13,733 bases of DNA from the NCBI GenBank assembly GCA_945952425.1, contig CAMFIX010000027.1:1-13733 (forward strand), written 5' to 3'. The stretch is from an uncultured Pseudorhodobacter sp. (lineage in GTDB: Bacteria; Pseudomonadota; Alphaproteobacteria; Rhodobacterales; Rhodobacteraceae). Positions 1 to 7,133 of the stretch are shown here, in pieces. Position 1 is the stretch's first letter. Each line of letters opens with the position of its first letter. The position numbers and the translations under genes were made by a program. Below the pieces are notes generated by a model that saw only the letters and a list, made by a program, of their open reading frames with translations, had not been told where the DNA came from and searched no databases.

Positions 1-1
1 C

Positions 2-346
2 GCAGGCATCGTCGTGGGCTCGGGCAAAGCCGGGGTGCGCGGCAAGGTCGTCTCGCGCGAGGGCAGCCTCGTCCGCAATGCCGCCATCGCAGGGGTCCTG
101 CAAGGCATCGGCCAGACGGCTTCTGCCTCGGCCCAAGGCATCACCGGGGTCGATGGTCTCGACCAGTCGCTGACCTCGATTGCCGGAGCCTCGGCAGCCG
201 GCGCCTTGGGCGGCGGCATCTCGAACGCCGCCGATACGCTGGCCCAGTACTACATCCAGCGCGCTGAACAATATCAGCCCGTCGTCTCGCTCTACGGCGG
301 GACCTCGGTCGAAGTCGTCTTCCTCGATGGAGTGGATCTGAGATGA
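2..346 (+). CDS. traB: TraB, F-type T4SS core-channel protein (3' end only)
   Basis: This is the C-terminal 114 residues of a VirB10/TrbI-superfamily protein; the 5' part lies outside the window. TraB spans the inner membrane and periplasm and forms the core complex with TraK and TraV. What shows it: a beta-rich stretch GKVVSREGSLVRNA, then a Gly/Ala/Ser-rich segment, then LAQYYIQRAEQYQPVVSLYG and a final VEVVFLDGVDL. This matches the usual TraB ending (PV.. .G..V.VVF..G..L). The reading frame is open from base 2, so no start is called; a GTG at 14 is in frame but internal. The stop TGA (344-346) overlaps the traV ATG in an ATGA, and synteny with traV/traC supports the call. Confidence 0.88.
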   Translation, partial: AGIVVGSGKAGVRGKVVSREGSLVRNAAIAGVLQGIGQTASASAQGITGVDGLDQSLTSIAGASAAGALGGGISNAADTLAQYYIQRAEQYQPVVSLYGGTSVEVVFLDGVDLR

Positions 347-783
347 CCCTGCACCTTGCGGGCCTCGAGACGTGGGGTGCCCCCGCCCCGCGCCGCCCGA
401 GCCTTGCCCTTTTGACCCTGCTGGCGCTCGCCGCCTGCGGTGCCTCCAACACGGAGAAGGACTTCCTCTGCCCCGCCCAGATGGGCTCGCCCTGCACGAC
501 CATCGCCGCCGCAGATGGCGGCACGACCTCGGGCACACCCGTCCAGGAGCGCGGCGAGGATGTCCTGGCCGATGGCCTGACCCAGGCCCCGCTGCAACCC
601 GGCAAGGGTGCGCCGACCTTCGGCATGGGCGATGGCGGCTTTGCCTATGACGCCGCCTCCTATCGCCTCCCCGAGAAGGTCGGCACGCTCTGGATCGCCC
701 CCCATGCCGAGGGCGAGACGCTTTACGAGGCCACTTACGTCCACTTCCTGATCCTGCCCGCAGTATGGGGGGATCGCCCCTGA
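343..783 (+). CDS. traV: TraV, outer-membrane lipoprotein of the T4SS core complex
   Basis: A 146-aa lipoprotein that in F-type systems anchors the TraK/TraB core to the outer membrane. The N-terminus has a hydrophobic run (about residues 20-31) ending in a lipobox L-A-A-C, which puts the lipidated cysteine at C32. Two further cysteines, C43 and C51, lie in FLCPAQMGSPC, the TraV signature. The C-terminus RLPEKVGTLWIAPHAEGETLYEATYVHFLI matches the conserved TraV tail (R.P..V..IWIAP..D..G.......V). The middle, residues 55-100, is Gly/Thr-rich and low in conservation. The ATG sits in an ATGA overlap with the traB stop, which fixes the start. The basic leader of about 20 residues before the hydrophobic core is slightly long for a lipoprotein signal. 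Confidence 0.9.
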   Translation: MTLHLAGLETWGAPAPRRPSLALLTLLALAACGASNTEKDFLCPAQMGSPCTTIAAADGGTTSGTPVQERGEDVLADGLTQAPLQPGKGAPTFGMGDGGFAYDAASYRLPEKVGTLWIAPHAEGETLYEATYVHFLILPAVWGDRP

Positions 784-3266
784 TGACCTCGCCCTTGAAA
801 CCCCTGAACCAGATCCTCGCGGGCCTCTTCGACGATCCAGACTGGTCCGAGGCCGCGCCGCAGGCCCTGGCCCATGATGTCGTCTCGGATTTGCTGCCCT
901 GGCGGCTCTATGATGCCGAGCGCGAGCTTTACATCAACGAGGGCTCGACCGGGTTCCTCCTCGAGATCGCGCCCCAGGTGAATGGCATGGATCTCAGCCA
1001 GAGCCTGACCTCCGTTATCCAGTCCCGCGCGCCGCGCGAAGCGACGATCCAGATCCTGAACTGGACCTCGCCCGATATCGACGATGCGCTTCTCGCCTGG
1101 GGTCAGCACCGCTTCCGCCATGGCGAGCTCGTCCGCGAGATGGCCGCCTCGCGCCTCCGCCACCTGCGCGGCGCCCGCTTCGGCACGGATCACCCGGTCA
1201 AGGCCATTCCGCATATCCGGCGCATCTATCTCGCCGCCTGGATCGATGGCACGGGCGATCTGACCGCGCTCCGCGACTTCGAAGAGTTTCGCCGCGCCCT
1301 GATCCCGGTTTTTGGCGACGGGGGCGTGCGCCCGGTTCCTCCACAGGCCTTCCTCAAGCTCGCGGCTGAACTGCTGCACGCCGGCACCCGCGGCTGGCCG
1401 GATTACACGACCGACCAGCCCCTGAACCACCAGCTTCCCGGCGCAGGCTTGCAGGTCCGGCGAGGCTCGCTCGGCTTCCAGGGCGAGCCGGAACTCTCCG
1501 TCGCAACCTCCGCTGTCACGCGCTTCCCCCGGGAATGGGCTGCAGCCTTCGGCACGGTCCTGAATGGCCAGCCCGACACGGCCGCGCACCGCGCCCATGG
1601 GCCGGTCCTGACCTCGCTCATCATGCGGCTTCGCCCCAAGGACAAGACACTCGCCTTCCTGAACCGCCAGCGGGCTGGGCTCATGCACACGATGGGCACC
1701 GAGTTCGCCAAATGGACGGCCAACCTCGGGGAGAAGAAGGCTGAGTTCGACGGCCTCGTCACCGCCATCGAGGGCGCGGAGCGCCTCCTCGAATGCGTCT
1801 TTGTGACTTCCGCCTATGCCAAGGGAGGCGACCCGCAAGCCCGCGCGGCCCTGGCGGAGATCTCCAAGATCTACCGCATGGCCGGGATCACGCTCGGCGA
1901 TGACACCTATCTCCAGCTGCCCCTCTTCCTCGCCAATCTGCCCTTCGCTGCATCGGGCGCAAGGATGGGTGATCTGCGGAAGCTCCAGCGCATGCGGCTT
2001 CTCAAGACCGAAGCCGCCGTGGCCTTCGCGCCGATGCACGGCGAATGGACCGGGGCAGGCGAGGGCAAAGGCGTCCTCCTCCTCGGTCGCCAGGGCGGGA
2101 TCTTCGACTGGGACAACTTCCGCTCGACTGGCAATTACAACGTCGCCGTCCTCGGCAAGTCCGGGGCGGGCAAGTCGGTCTTCATGCAGGAGTTCGTGGC
2201 CTCGATCTATACCCGAGGCGGCAAGGTCGTGGTGATCGACGATGGCTATTCCTTCCGCAACACCGTGACCCTCTTCGGTGGCAAGTTCGTCGATTTCGAG
2301 GGCGACTGGATGATCCGGCTCAACCCCTTCTCGATGCTCTCGGAGGAAGCGATGAAGGCGCCGGACTACCGCGCCGAAGCCATCGAGATGCTGACCCGGA
2401 TCGTGGCCTCGATGGCGGCCCTCGGCAAGGCGGGCCAGGGCCGGGTGCAGGAGCTGGAAGAAAGCCACATCGCGGAAGCCGTGGCCCGGGTCTGGGACGA
2501 GAAGGGCAGGGCGGGGGAAGTGGGCGACGTTCATTACCATCTGCAGGCCCATGCAACGGACCCCCGCATGGCCGATGTCCTGATCAAGATGGCGCCCTTC
2601 GTGGGCGAGGGCGTCTATGCCGAGTACCTCAAGGGCCCGGCCACGATTGCCTTGGGCGATGCCTTCACCGTGGTTGAACTCTCCCGCATCAAGGGACAGC
2701 GCATCCTGCAGGATGTCGTCCTGCAGATCGTGATGTTCCTGGCCTCCGAGCTCATGTACCGCACGCCGCGCGATGTGCCGGTGGCGCTGGTCATCGACGA
2801 GGCCTGGGACCTCCTCAAGACCGATGCCACCGCCCGCTTCATCGAGGCCCTGGTCCGCCGGGCGCGGAAGTACAATGCCGCGCTGATCACGGGCACGCAG
2901 AGCTTCCGCGACTATGAGGAGAACGCCGCCGCCCGGGTTTGCCTCGAGAACTCGGACTGGACGGTCGTCATGGCGCAAAAGCCCGAGACGCTGGACCTCC
3001 TCGCCTCGGAGCGGCGCCTCGCGGTGAACCCCGCGATGCTCCATCAGCTGAAATCCATCGCCCCGGTTGCGGGGCTCTATTCCGAGATGGCGATCAAGGG
3101 TCCGGAAGGCTGGATCTTCGGCCGTCTTCTTCTCGATCCCTTCTCGCTCGCCATGTTCTCAAGCCGGGGCGAGACCGTCGAGCGCATCCGCCGCCTTCGC
3201 GAGGAGGGCGGCCTCACCATGGTCGAAGCCCTTCGTCAGGTCGCCGCGGAAGGCTCGGCGCGATGA
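783..3266 (+). CDS. traC: TraC, VirB4-family ATPase of F-type pilus assembly
   Basis: An 827-aa cytoplasmic, inner-membrane-associated AAA+ ATPase that powers pilus assembly. The N-terminal half (about residues 10-400) fits the TraC F-type domain. The C-terminal half carries Walker A GKSGAGKS at residues 458-465 (catalytic K464) and Walker B VALVIDEAWDLL with D672-E673. It is followed by the VirB4-like ARKYNAALITGTQSFRDY segment. The length is close to that of F TraC (about 875 aa). I choose the ATG at 783, which overlaps the traV stop as TGATG and has a G-rich Shine-Dalgarno stretch at 767-773. An in-frame ATG at 765 would add six residues but lacks a ribosome-binding site. The stop overlaps the next gene as ATGA. 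No key motif is missing. Confidence 0.95.
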   Translation: MTSPLKPLNQILAGLFDDPDWSEAAPQALAHDVVSDLLPWRLYDAERELYINEGSTGFLLEIAPQVNGMDLSQSLTSVIQSRAPREATIQILNWTSPDIDDALLAWGQHRFRHGELVREMAASRLRHLRGARFGTDHPVKAIPHIRRIYLAAWIDGTGDLTALRDFEEFRRALIPVFGDGGVRPVPPQAFLKLAAELLHAGTRGWPDYTTDQPLNHQLPGAGLQVRRGSLGFQGEPELSVATSAVTRFPREWAAAFGTVLNGQPDTAAHRAHGPVLTSLIMRLRPKDKTLAFLNRQRAGLMHTMGTEFAKWTANLGEKKAEFDGLVTAIEGAERLLECVFVTSAYAKGGDPQARAALAEISKIYRMAGITLGDDTYLQLPLFLANLPFAASGARMGDLRKLQRMRLLKTEAAVAFAPMHGEWTGAGEGKGVLLLGRQGGIFDWDNFRSTGNYNVAVLGKSGAGKSVFMQEFVASIYTRGGKVVVIDDGYSFRNTVTLFGGKFVDFEGDWMIRLNPFSMLSEEAMKAPDYRAEAIEMLTRIVASMAALGKAGQGRVQELEESHIAEAVARVWDEKGRAGEVGDVHYHLQAHATDPRMADVLIKMAPFVGEGVYAEYLKGPATIALGDAFTVVELSRIKGQRILQDVVLQIVMFLASELMYRTPRDVPVALVIDEAWDLLKTDATARFIEALVRRARKYNAALITGTQSFRDYEENAAARVCLENSDWTVVMAQKPETLDLLASERRLAVNPAMLHQLKSIAPVAGLYSEMAIKGPEGWIFGRLLLDPFSLAMFSSRGETVERIRRLREEGGLTMVEALRQVAAEGSAR

Positions 3267-3763
3267 GAGATGTGATCCGACGCGTCTTCGGACGAGGCGC
3301 AAACCCGACCCTCGTGCCTCTTCCTGATCCCCGACAGCCCAAAGACACCATCGGAGTGCCCAAGATGAATGACGTCCTGCCCCGCAGCATCGAGGACCAG
3401 CTGATCCTGCCCAAGATGCAGAAGTTCCTGGAGCTTGCCGTCACCGGCATCCTGTCGATGGCGGCCACCTTGGCCCTCGTCACCAGCCTCACCCCGGGCT
3501 ATCGCGCGGGGGCAAAGCCCATCGTCACGCTCGACGCCGACCGCGCGGCCGCGGCCTTTGTCCGTTCCCCCGGCATCGCCGATCTCGACGAGCAGGGCTT
3601 CACCGAGGCCGTCACCAAGTTCCACTCTGCGCTCCTGAAGGAAGTGCTGACCTACGGTGCCAAGACCGGCACCGTCGTTCTCTCCTCCTCTTCGGTCCTC
3701 GCGGGCGACGTGACCGACGTCACCGACCTCCTCACCCAAGCTGCGATCGCGAGGGCGAAGTGA
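3263..3763 (+). CDS. trbI: TrbI, F-type inner-membrane protein affecting pilus retraction
   Basis: A 166-aa bitopic inner-membrane protein. In F, TrbI is a 128-aa protein linked to pilus retraction and sits between traC and traW, as here. It has one membrane segment at about residues 57-76 and a periplasmic part. That part reads PIVTLDADRAAAAFVRS, then a helix EAVTKFHSALLKEVLTYGA, then TVVLSSSSVLAGDVTDVTDLL. This matches the family pattern (vtfD...t...F, F...L...L, V.sp.vv.GA.DiT). The start at 3263 forms an ATGA with the traC stop. An alternative ATG at 3365 has a GGAG at 3353-3356 and would give 132 aa, nearer the F length, so the first 34 residues are uncertain. The S-V-L-A-G-D motif is well kept. 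Confidence 0.82.
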   Translation: MRDVIRRVFGRGANPTLVPLPDPRQPKDTIGVPKMNDVLPRSIEDQLILPKMQKFLELAVTGILSMAATLALVTSLTPGYRAGAKPIVTLDADRAAAAFVRSPGIADLDEQGFTEAVTKFHSALLKEVLTYGAKTGTVVLSSSSVLAGDVTDVTDLLTQAAIARAK

Positions 3764-4413
3764 GGGGCGAGGAGATGGACGACGCGGTGGTGGCGGACCT
3801 GTTTGCGGCGGGCCCGGGGTACGAAGGCCCGGTGGCGGCTCCTAGGGAGGGCGTGGAAATCCCGGGAAGTGAGGTGGAATACGCTGCACCGGCATCGCGC
3901 ACCGTCCGCCGTTGGTGGATCGGCGGGGCAATTGCCGTCGTCGCGCTTGGCTATACCGCGCTCGCCGATCTTCAGCTGACGCTGAATGGCTCGGAAAGCC
4001 TGCCAGAGGCAGCCTATCTGCAATGGCACTGGCCGAAGCTCCTCTGGCACGGCGCGGTCGTCGCGATTCCCCCGCCGGCGCTCTTTGGCGCCGCCTTCGA
4101 GGGATACTCCATCGTCAAGCGCGTGGGCGGCTTGCCGGGTGATCCGATCCGGAACTTCGGCGACCGCGTCTGCGTGGCGGGCATCTGTTATGATGCCGAG
4201 ATGCGAGACGGCCATCCCTTCGCGGATCTCCTGCCCTCCGGGGTGGTGCCACCCGGCATGGTTGCCCTCTTCGGTGAGGCCTCGAACTCGCTCGACAGCC
4301 GCTATGCCCGCTTTGGCCTCGTCCCGATCTCGGAGATCGAGGCCGTGGGTCTTCCCCTCCCGGGATTCCCACGCTGGCAGAGCATCGCGGCCTGGATGGA
4401 GCTGAAGGACTGA
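3760..4413 (+). CDS. S26-family conjugative signal peptidase (RP4 TraF-type)
   Basis: A 217-aa inner-membrane serine peptidase of the LepB/RP4-TraF group. It has a cytoplasmic N-terminus of about 50 residues, one membrane anchor at about 52-70, and then the catalytic domain. The nucleophile is S80 in NGSESLPEAAY, and the general base is K120 in YSIVKRVGGLPGDPI. A box-E-like segment N-S-L-D-S-R-Y-ARFGLV follows at 176-187, with a C138/C143 pair between. In RP4, TraF matures and cyclises the pilin. In this F-type context it probably processes TraA pilin or another exported component, a job F leaves to host LepB. The usual Gly after S-x-P is replaced (SLPEAAY). The start is either GTG 3760 (overlapping the trbI stop) or ATG 3775 (preceded by GAGG/GCGAGGAG). 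Calling it traF would clash with the unrelated F-type traF, so I give no symbol. Confidence 0.85.
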   Translation: MRGEEMDDAVVADLFAAGPGYEGPVAAPREGVEIPGSEVEYAAPASRTVRRWWIGGAIAVVALGYTALADLQLTLNGSESLPEAAYLQWHWPKLLWHGAVVAIPPPALFGAAFEGYSIVKRVGGLPGDPIRNFGDRVCVAGICYDAEMRDGHPFADLLPSGVVPPGMVALFGEASNSLDSRYARFGLVPISEIEAVGLPLPGFPRWQSIAAWMELKD

Positions 4414-4414
4414 C

Positions 4415-5209
4415 ATGGGCAGCGTTTCCTGGACATTTGCGCCGGGCGCTCTCGCCCTGGCCCTCTGCCTCGCCGCCGTCGGGGCCGAGCTCTGCGACGC
4501 GCGTGACCTTGGCACGATGGGCGAGCTCTTCCCCATCGCCGAACCAGACCTCATGGCCCTGATCGAGGCAAAGGTCGCTGGCCTCGTCGGTGGGGATGGC
4601 CTCAAGCGGATGGAGGAGGAATTCCAGTCCAAAGCCCGCACGTTCGCCGAGACCCCACCCGGTCGCAAACTCCCGCGCGCAGAGAAGTCCAGAAACTTTA
4701 CCTTCGATCCCTCGATCACCCTCGGCCGCGACCTCGCAGATCAGAATGGCTTCGTCTTCGCCTCGGCGGGAACCCAAGTGAACCCGCTCGCCTACAGCCA
4801 TTTCGACAAGGCGATCCTCTTCATCGACGGGGACGATCCGGTCCAGGTCGCCTGGGCCCTCGCCCAAGGTGATGAAACCTCCAGCTTGATCGTCCTGACC
4901 TCAGGCCGCCCCCTGGATCTGACGCGCCGCTTCGGGCGCCGCTTCTGGTTCGACCAAAATGGCGTCCTCTCGACCCGATTCCAAATCGCGCATCTCCCCT
5001 CCCGGGTGACCCGCGCCGATCCCGTGCTGCAGATCGAGGAAGTGGCGCTGCCAGGCTCCGGTCCCGGTCAAGCGGCAGTCACCGTTCCAATTGCTGGGGC
5101 GATGTCCGTCCCCGAGCCGGGCAATGATGCCAGGCAGCATTCCACGTTCTCCGCTGGCCCGCTGCCGGATGTGGCGAGCGTCCCCGCTTCGGAGCGCGCG
5201 CCCCAATGA
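4415..5209 (+). CDS. traW: TraW, periplasmic F-type pilus assembly protein
   Basis: A 264-aa secreted protein with a signal peptide of about 29 residues (ALALALCLAAVGAELCDA, mature start near R30-D-L-G). Family landmarks appear in order: DLGTMGELFPIAEPDL (31-46), FDPSITL (97-103), ASAGTQVNPL (116-125), ILFIDGDDPVQVAWA (134-148), LIVLTSGRPLDL (158-169), WFDQNGVLSTRFQIAHLPS (178-196), then LQIEEV. Together these are diagnostic of TraW, which acts with TrbC in pilus assembly. The gene starts one base after the peptidase stop (TGA-C-ATG) and ends in an ATGA overlap with traU. Unusual point: about 53 residues after the last conserved block (212-264) form a Pro/Ala/Gly/Ser-rich, probably disordered tail that has no counterpart in the family pattern I know. 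Confidence 0.93.
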   Translation: MGSVSWTFAPGALALALCLAAVGAELCDARDLGTMGELFPIAEPDLMALIEAKVAGLVGGDGLKRMEEEFQSKARTFAETPPGRKLPRAEKSRNFTFDPSITLGRDLADQNGFVFASAGTQVNPLAYSHFDKAILFIDGDDPVQVAWALAQGDETSSLIVLTSGRPLDLTRRFGRRFWFDQNGVLSTRFQIAHLPSRVTRADPVLQIEEVALPGSGPGQAAVTVPIAGAMSVPEPGNDARQHSTFSAGPLPDVASVPASERAPQ

Positions 5210-6192
5210 TCGCCCGCCTCCTCCTCGCCGGGGCTCTGGCGCTCATGGGCCTAACCGACACCGCCATCGCCAAGTGCAATGCTCGCTTCCTGAACCCGCT
5301 GACCGAAGTCTGCTATGACTGCATCTTCCCGATTTCCATCGGCGGCGCCTCGCTCTTCGGCTCGCGCCCCGACACGCCAAACCCTGGCTCGCCGCTCTGT
5401 GCCTGTGGCGGTTTCCCGCCCCGGATCGGGCTCTCCATCGGTCTCTGGGAGCCGGTCCGTCTGACCGACATCGCCGATGAGCCCGGCTGCTTCGTCAATC
5501 TCGGTCTGAAGTTGGACCTCGGTCTCTTCGCCACGGGCAAGGGCGCGGTGACCGTCGATGACGTCGGAAGCCAAGGCTCCCGCTGGCAGGCGCATTACTA
5601 TTACTACCCGCTCCTCAGCTGGCTCGGCACGCTGATCGACGGGCTCTGCCTCGAGGCCTCCACCTTCGATGTCGCCTATATGAGCGAGTTCGATCCGCTC
5701 TGGCAGGACCCCGAGCTTCAGACCCTGATCAACCCGGAAGCCGTCCTCTTCGCCAACCCGGTCGCCCAGGGCGCCTGCGCGGCAGACTGCGTCGCGGCCT
5801 CGTCAGGGGGCCTCGGTAAGGACAAGCTCTTCTGGTGCAACGGCTGCCAGGGCGCGCTCTATCCGATGACCGGAGATGCCAACGAGCATTACGGCGCGGT
5901 CCAGGCCTCGGAAACCGTGGCGGCGAAACTCCTCGCCCGCATGCATCGCTTTGGTCTCGCGCGGCGGACCTCCGGCTCGGGGGCGCTTTGCCAGCCGCAG
6001 CCTGCGCCGATCATCCCGAAGTCGCAATATCGTTTCCAGATCACGCGGCCGAAGCCCATGACCTCGGGCCGATATGCCTGTGCGCCGATCGGCGCCTCGA
6101 CGCAGTTCATGGATGCGGGCCGCGCCTATCCGTTCAAGGGCGAAAGCTTCGGCTGGCTCACCTGGAGGAAACACAATTGCTGCGCGCTTTGA
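5206..6192 (+). CDS. traU: TraU, periplasmic cysteine-rich DNA-transfer protein
   Basis: A 328-aa exported protein, the same size as F TraU (about 330 aa). In F it is needed for efficient DNA transfer more than for pilus formation. The signal peptide is residues 1-22 (ending TAIA, then KCNARFLNPL). I count 15 cysteines, including CYDC near residues 36-39, CAC in PLCACGG, WCNGCQG and a terminal NCC, the pattern expected of a disulfide-bonded periplasmic TraU. Conserved stretches include CYDCIFPISIGG, FPPRIGLSIGLWEP and HYYYYPLLSWLG. The ATG at 5206 overlaps the traW stop (ATGA). Its last 16 bases overlap the TTG start of trbC. Confidence 0.95.
   Translation: MIARLLLAGALALMGLTDTAIAKCNARFLNPLTEVCYDCIFPISIGGASLFGSRPDTPNPGSPLCACGGFPPRIGLSIGLWEPVRLTDIADEPGCFVNLGLKLDLGLFATGKGAVTVDDVGSQGSRWQAHYYYYPLLSWLGTLIDGLCLEASTFDVAYMSEFDPLWQDPELQTLINPEAVLFANPVAQGACAADCVAASSGGLGKDKLFWCNGCQGALYPMTGDANEHYGAVQASETVAAKLLARMHRFGLARRTSGSGALCQPQPAPIIPKSQYRFQITRPKPMTSGRYACAPIGASTQFMDAGRAYPFKGESFGWLTWRKHNCCAL
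6164..6169 (+). promoter_or_regulatory. Shine-Dalgarno GGAGGA for trbC
   Basis: A GGAGGA lies inside the traU coding sequence, 7 nt before a TTG at 6177. It decides the trbC start, because the nearest upstream ATG in that frame (5835) lies deep inside traU and would not give a signal peptide. Confidence 0.75.
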
Positions 6193-7133
6193 TCCTCACT
6201 GGGTGCTGTCTTTTGGCCGCAGCCCATGCCCGGGCCGAGGATCAACCGCCCAAGTTTGCGCCCGGGGCCACGGAGACCGTGGATGTCGATGTCATGGGTC
6301 TCCTGGAGGGGGCCAAGAAGGCGGCGGAAGGCCTCGGGGCGGAGTTGCAGACGGCGGCACCCTCTGATCTCGGGGGATGGGCCGAGAAGATCGAGACGCT
6401 GGAAGACGCCGCTCGAACCGACCCGCGGGTGCGCGGGCTCCTGGGTGTTGGTCCCGGGAAGGGGGCATCGCCAGCAGCGGCAGGGCAGGGGGAGAAGCCG
6501 AGCTACGGTCAGGCCCGCATTCTGGTCTTCGCAAGCCTCGGCATGCCGAAGGAGAGCCTGCGCCAGATCTTCCACGACGCGGATCGGTTTGGCGCAACCG
6601 TCGTGGTGCGCGGTTTCGTCGGGAATTCGGTGGTCAAGACGGGCGAGGCGCTGCGTGCGGTCATGCCCATCAACGACGCCACCGCCCCGGGCGCAGGAAC
6701 CGGCGCGAGCGACACGGCGGCGGGGCAGGGGGCTTCGGACCCCGGCCTCAGCGGTCCGGCAGCGGCAGGCCGCGGCGCCGTCGCTGAGGCTGATCAAGTC
6801 TTCCAGGCACCAGAGACCACCAGCAGGGCAGGGGGCCTTGCCATCGATCCGACTCTCTTCCGGCGCTTCAAGGTCGAGGCGGTGCCCGTCTATGTCGTCT
6901 TGGCCGAGCCCCTCGCCACTTGTGAATCCCAAGGATGCGCCGAGGATCCCCTGCCGCGCCATGACCGGATCGCGGGCAACATTTCCCTTGAGGCTGCCCT
7001 TGAGATGGTCGCCCGCGCGAAGGGGGATGCTGCGGGCCAGGCCCGCGTTGCGCTCCTTGATGGGAACGCCGACGCGACAGCGACGCCTTCGGTCATGCCG
7101 AGCAGCTCCGTCCCGACCGGGGGCGAGCCATGA
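6177..7133 (+). CDS. trbC: TrbC, F-type periplasmic pilus assembly protein with thioredoxin-like fold
   Basis: A 318-aa protein from a TTG start that is supported by GGAGGA 7 nt upstream and by the signal peptide it produces (LRALILTGCCLLAAAHARA). The frame is open far upstream, but that is traU overlap. The TrbC_Ftype domain is ILVFASLGMPKESLRQIF (about 115-132), ATVVVRGFVGNSVVKTG (140-156), then LAIDPTLFRRFKVEAVPVYVV (221-241) with the cis-Pro-like VPVYV. The CxxC position is S-L-G-M, so it cannot be a redox enzyme. Between the two halves, residues about 168-218, sits a Gly/Ala/Ser-rich low-complexity insert. Another such stretch covers 90-108. C249 and C254 form a late pair. Its C-terminal overlap with traN is ATGA. 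Role by homology: pilus assembly together with TraW. Confidence 0.9.
   Translation: MLRALILTGCCLLAAAHARAEDQPPKFAPGATETVDVDVMGLLEGAKKAAEGLGAELQTAAPSDLGGWAEKIETLEDAARTDPRVRGLLGVGPGKGASPAAAGQGEKPSYGQARILVFASLGMPKESLRQIFHDADRFGATVVVRGFVGNSVVKTGEALRAVMPINDATAPGAGTGASDTAAGQGASDPGLSGPAAAGRGAVAEADQVFQAPETTSRAGGLAIDPTLFRRFKVEAVPVYVVLAEPLATCESQGCAEDPLPRHDRIAGNISLEAALEMVARAKGDAAGQARVALLDGNADATATPSVMPSSSVPTGGEP

Noticed and set aside
735..3044. 769-codon open frame on the minus strand opposite traC
   Set aside because: GC-rich genes often leave an open complementary frame. The predicted protein is His/Arg/Gly/Glu-rich with no family motif, and traC on the other strand is certain.
5835..6176. Long N-terminal extension of trbC from an ATG at 5835
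   Set aside because: It lies entirely within traU, while TTG 6177 has a good Shine-Dalgarno and yields a signal peptide.
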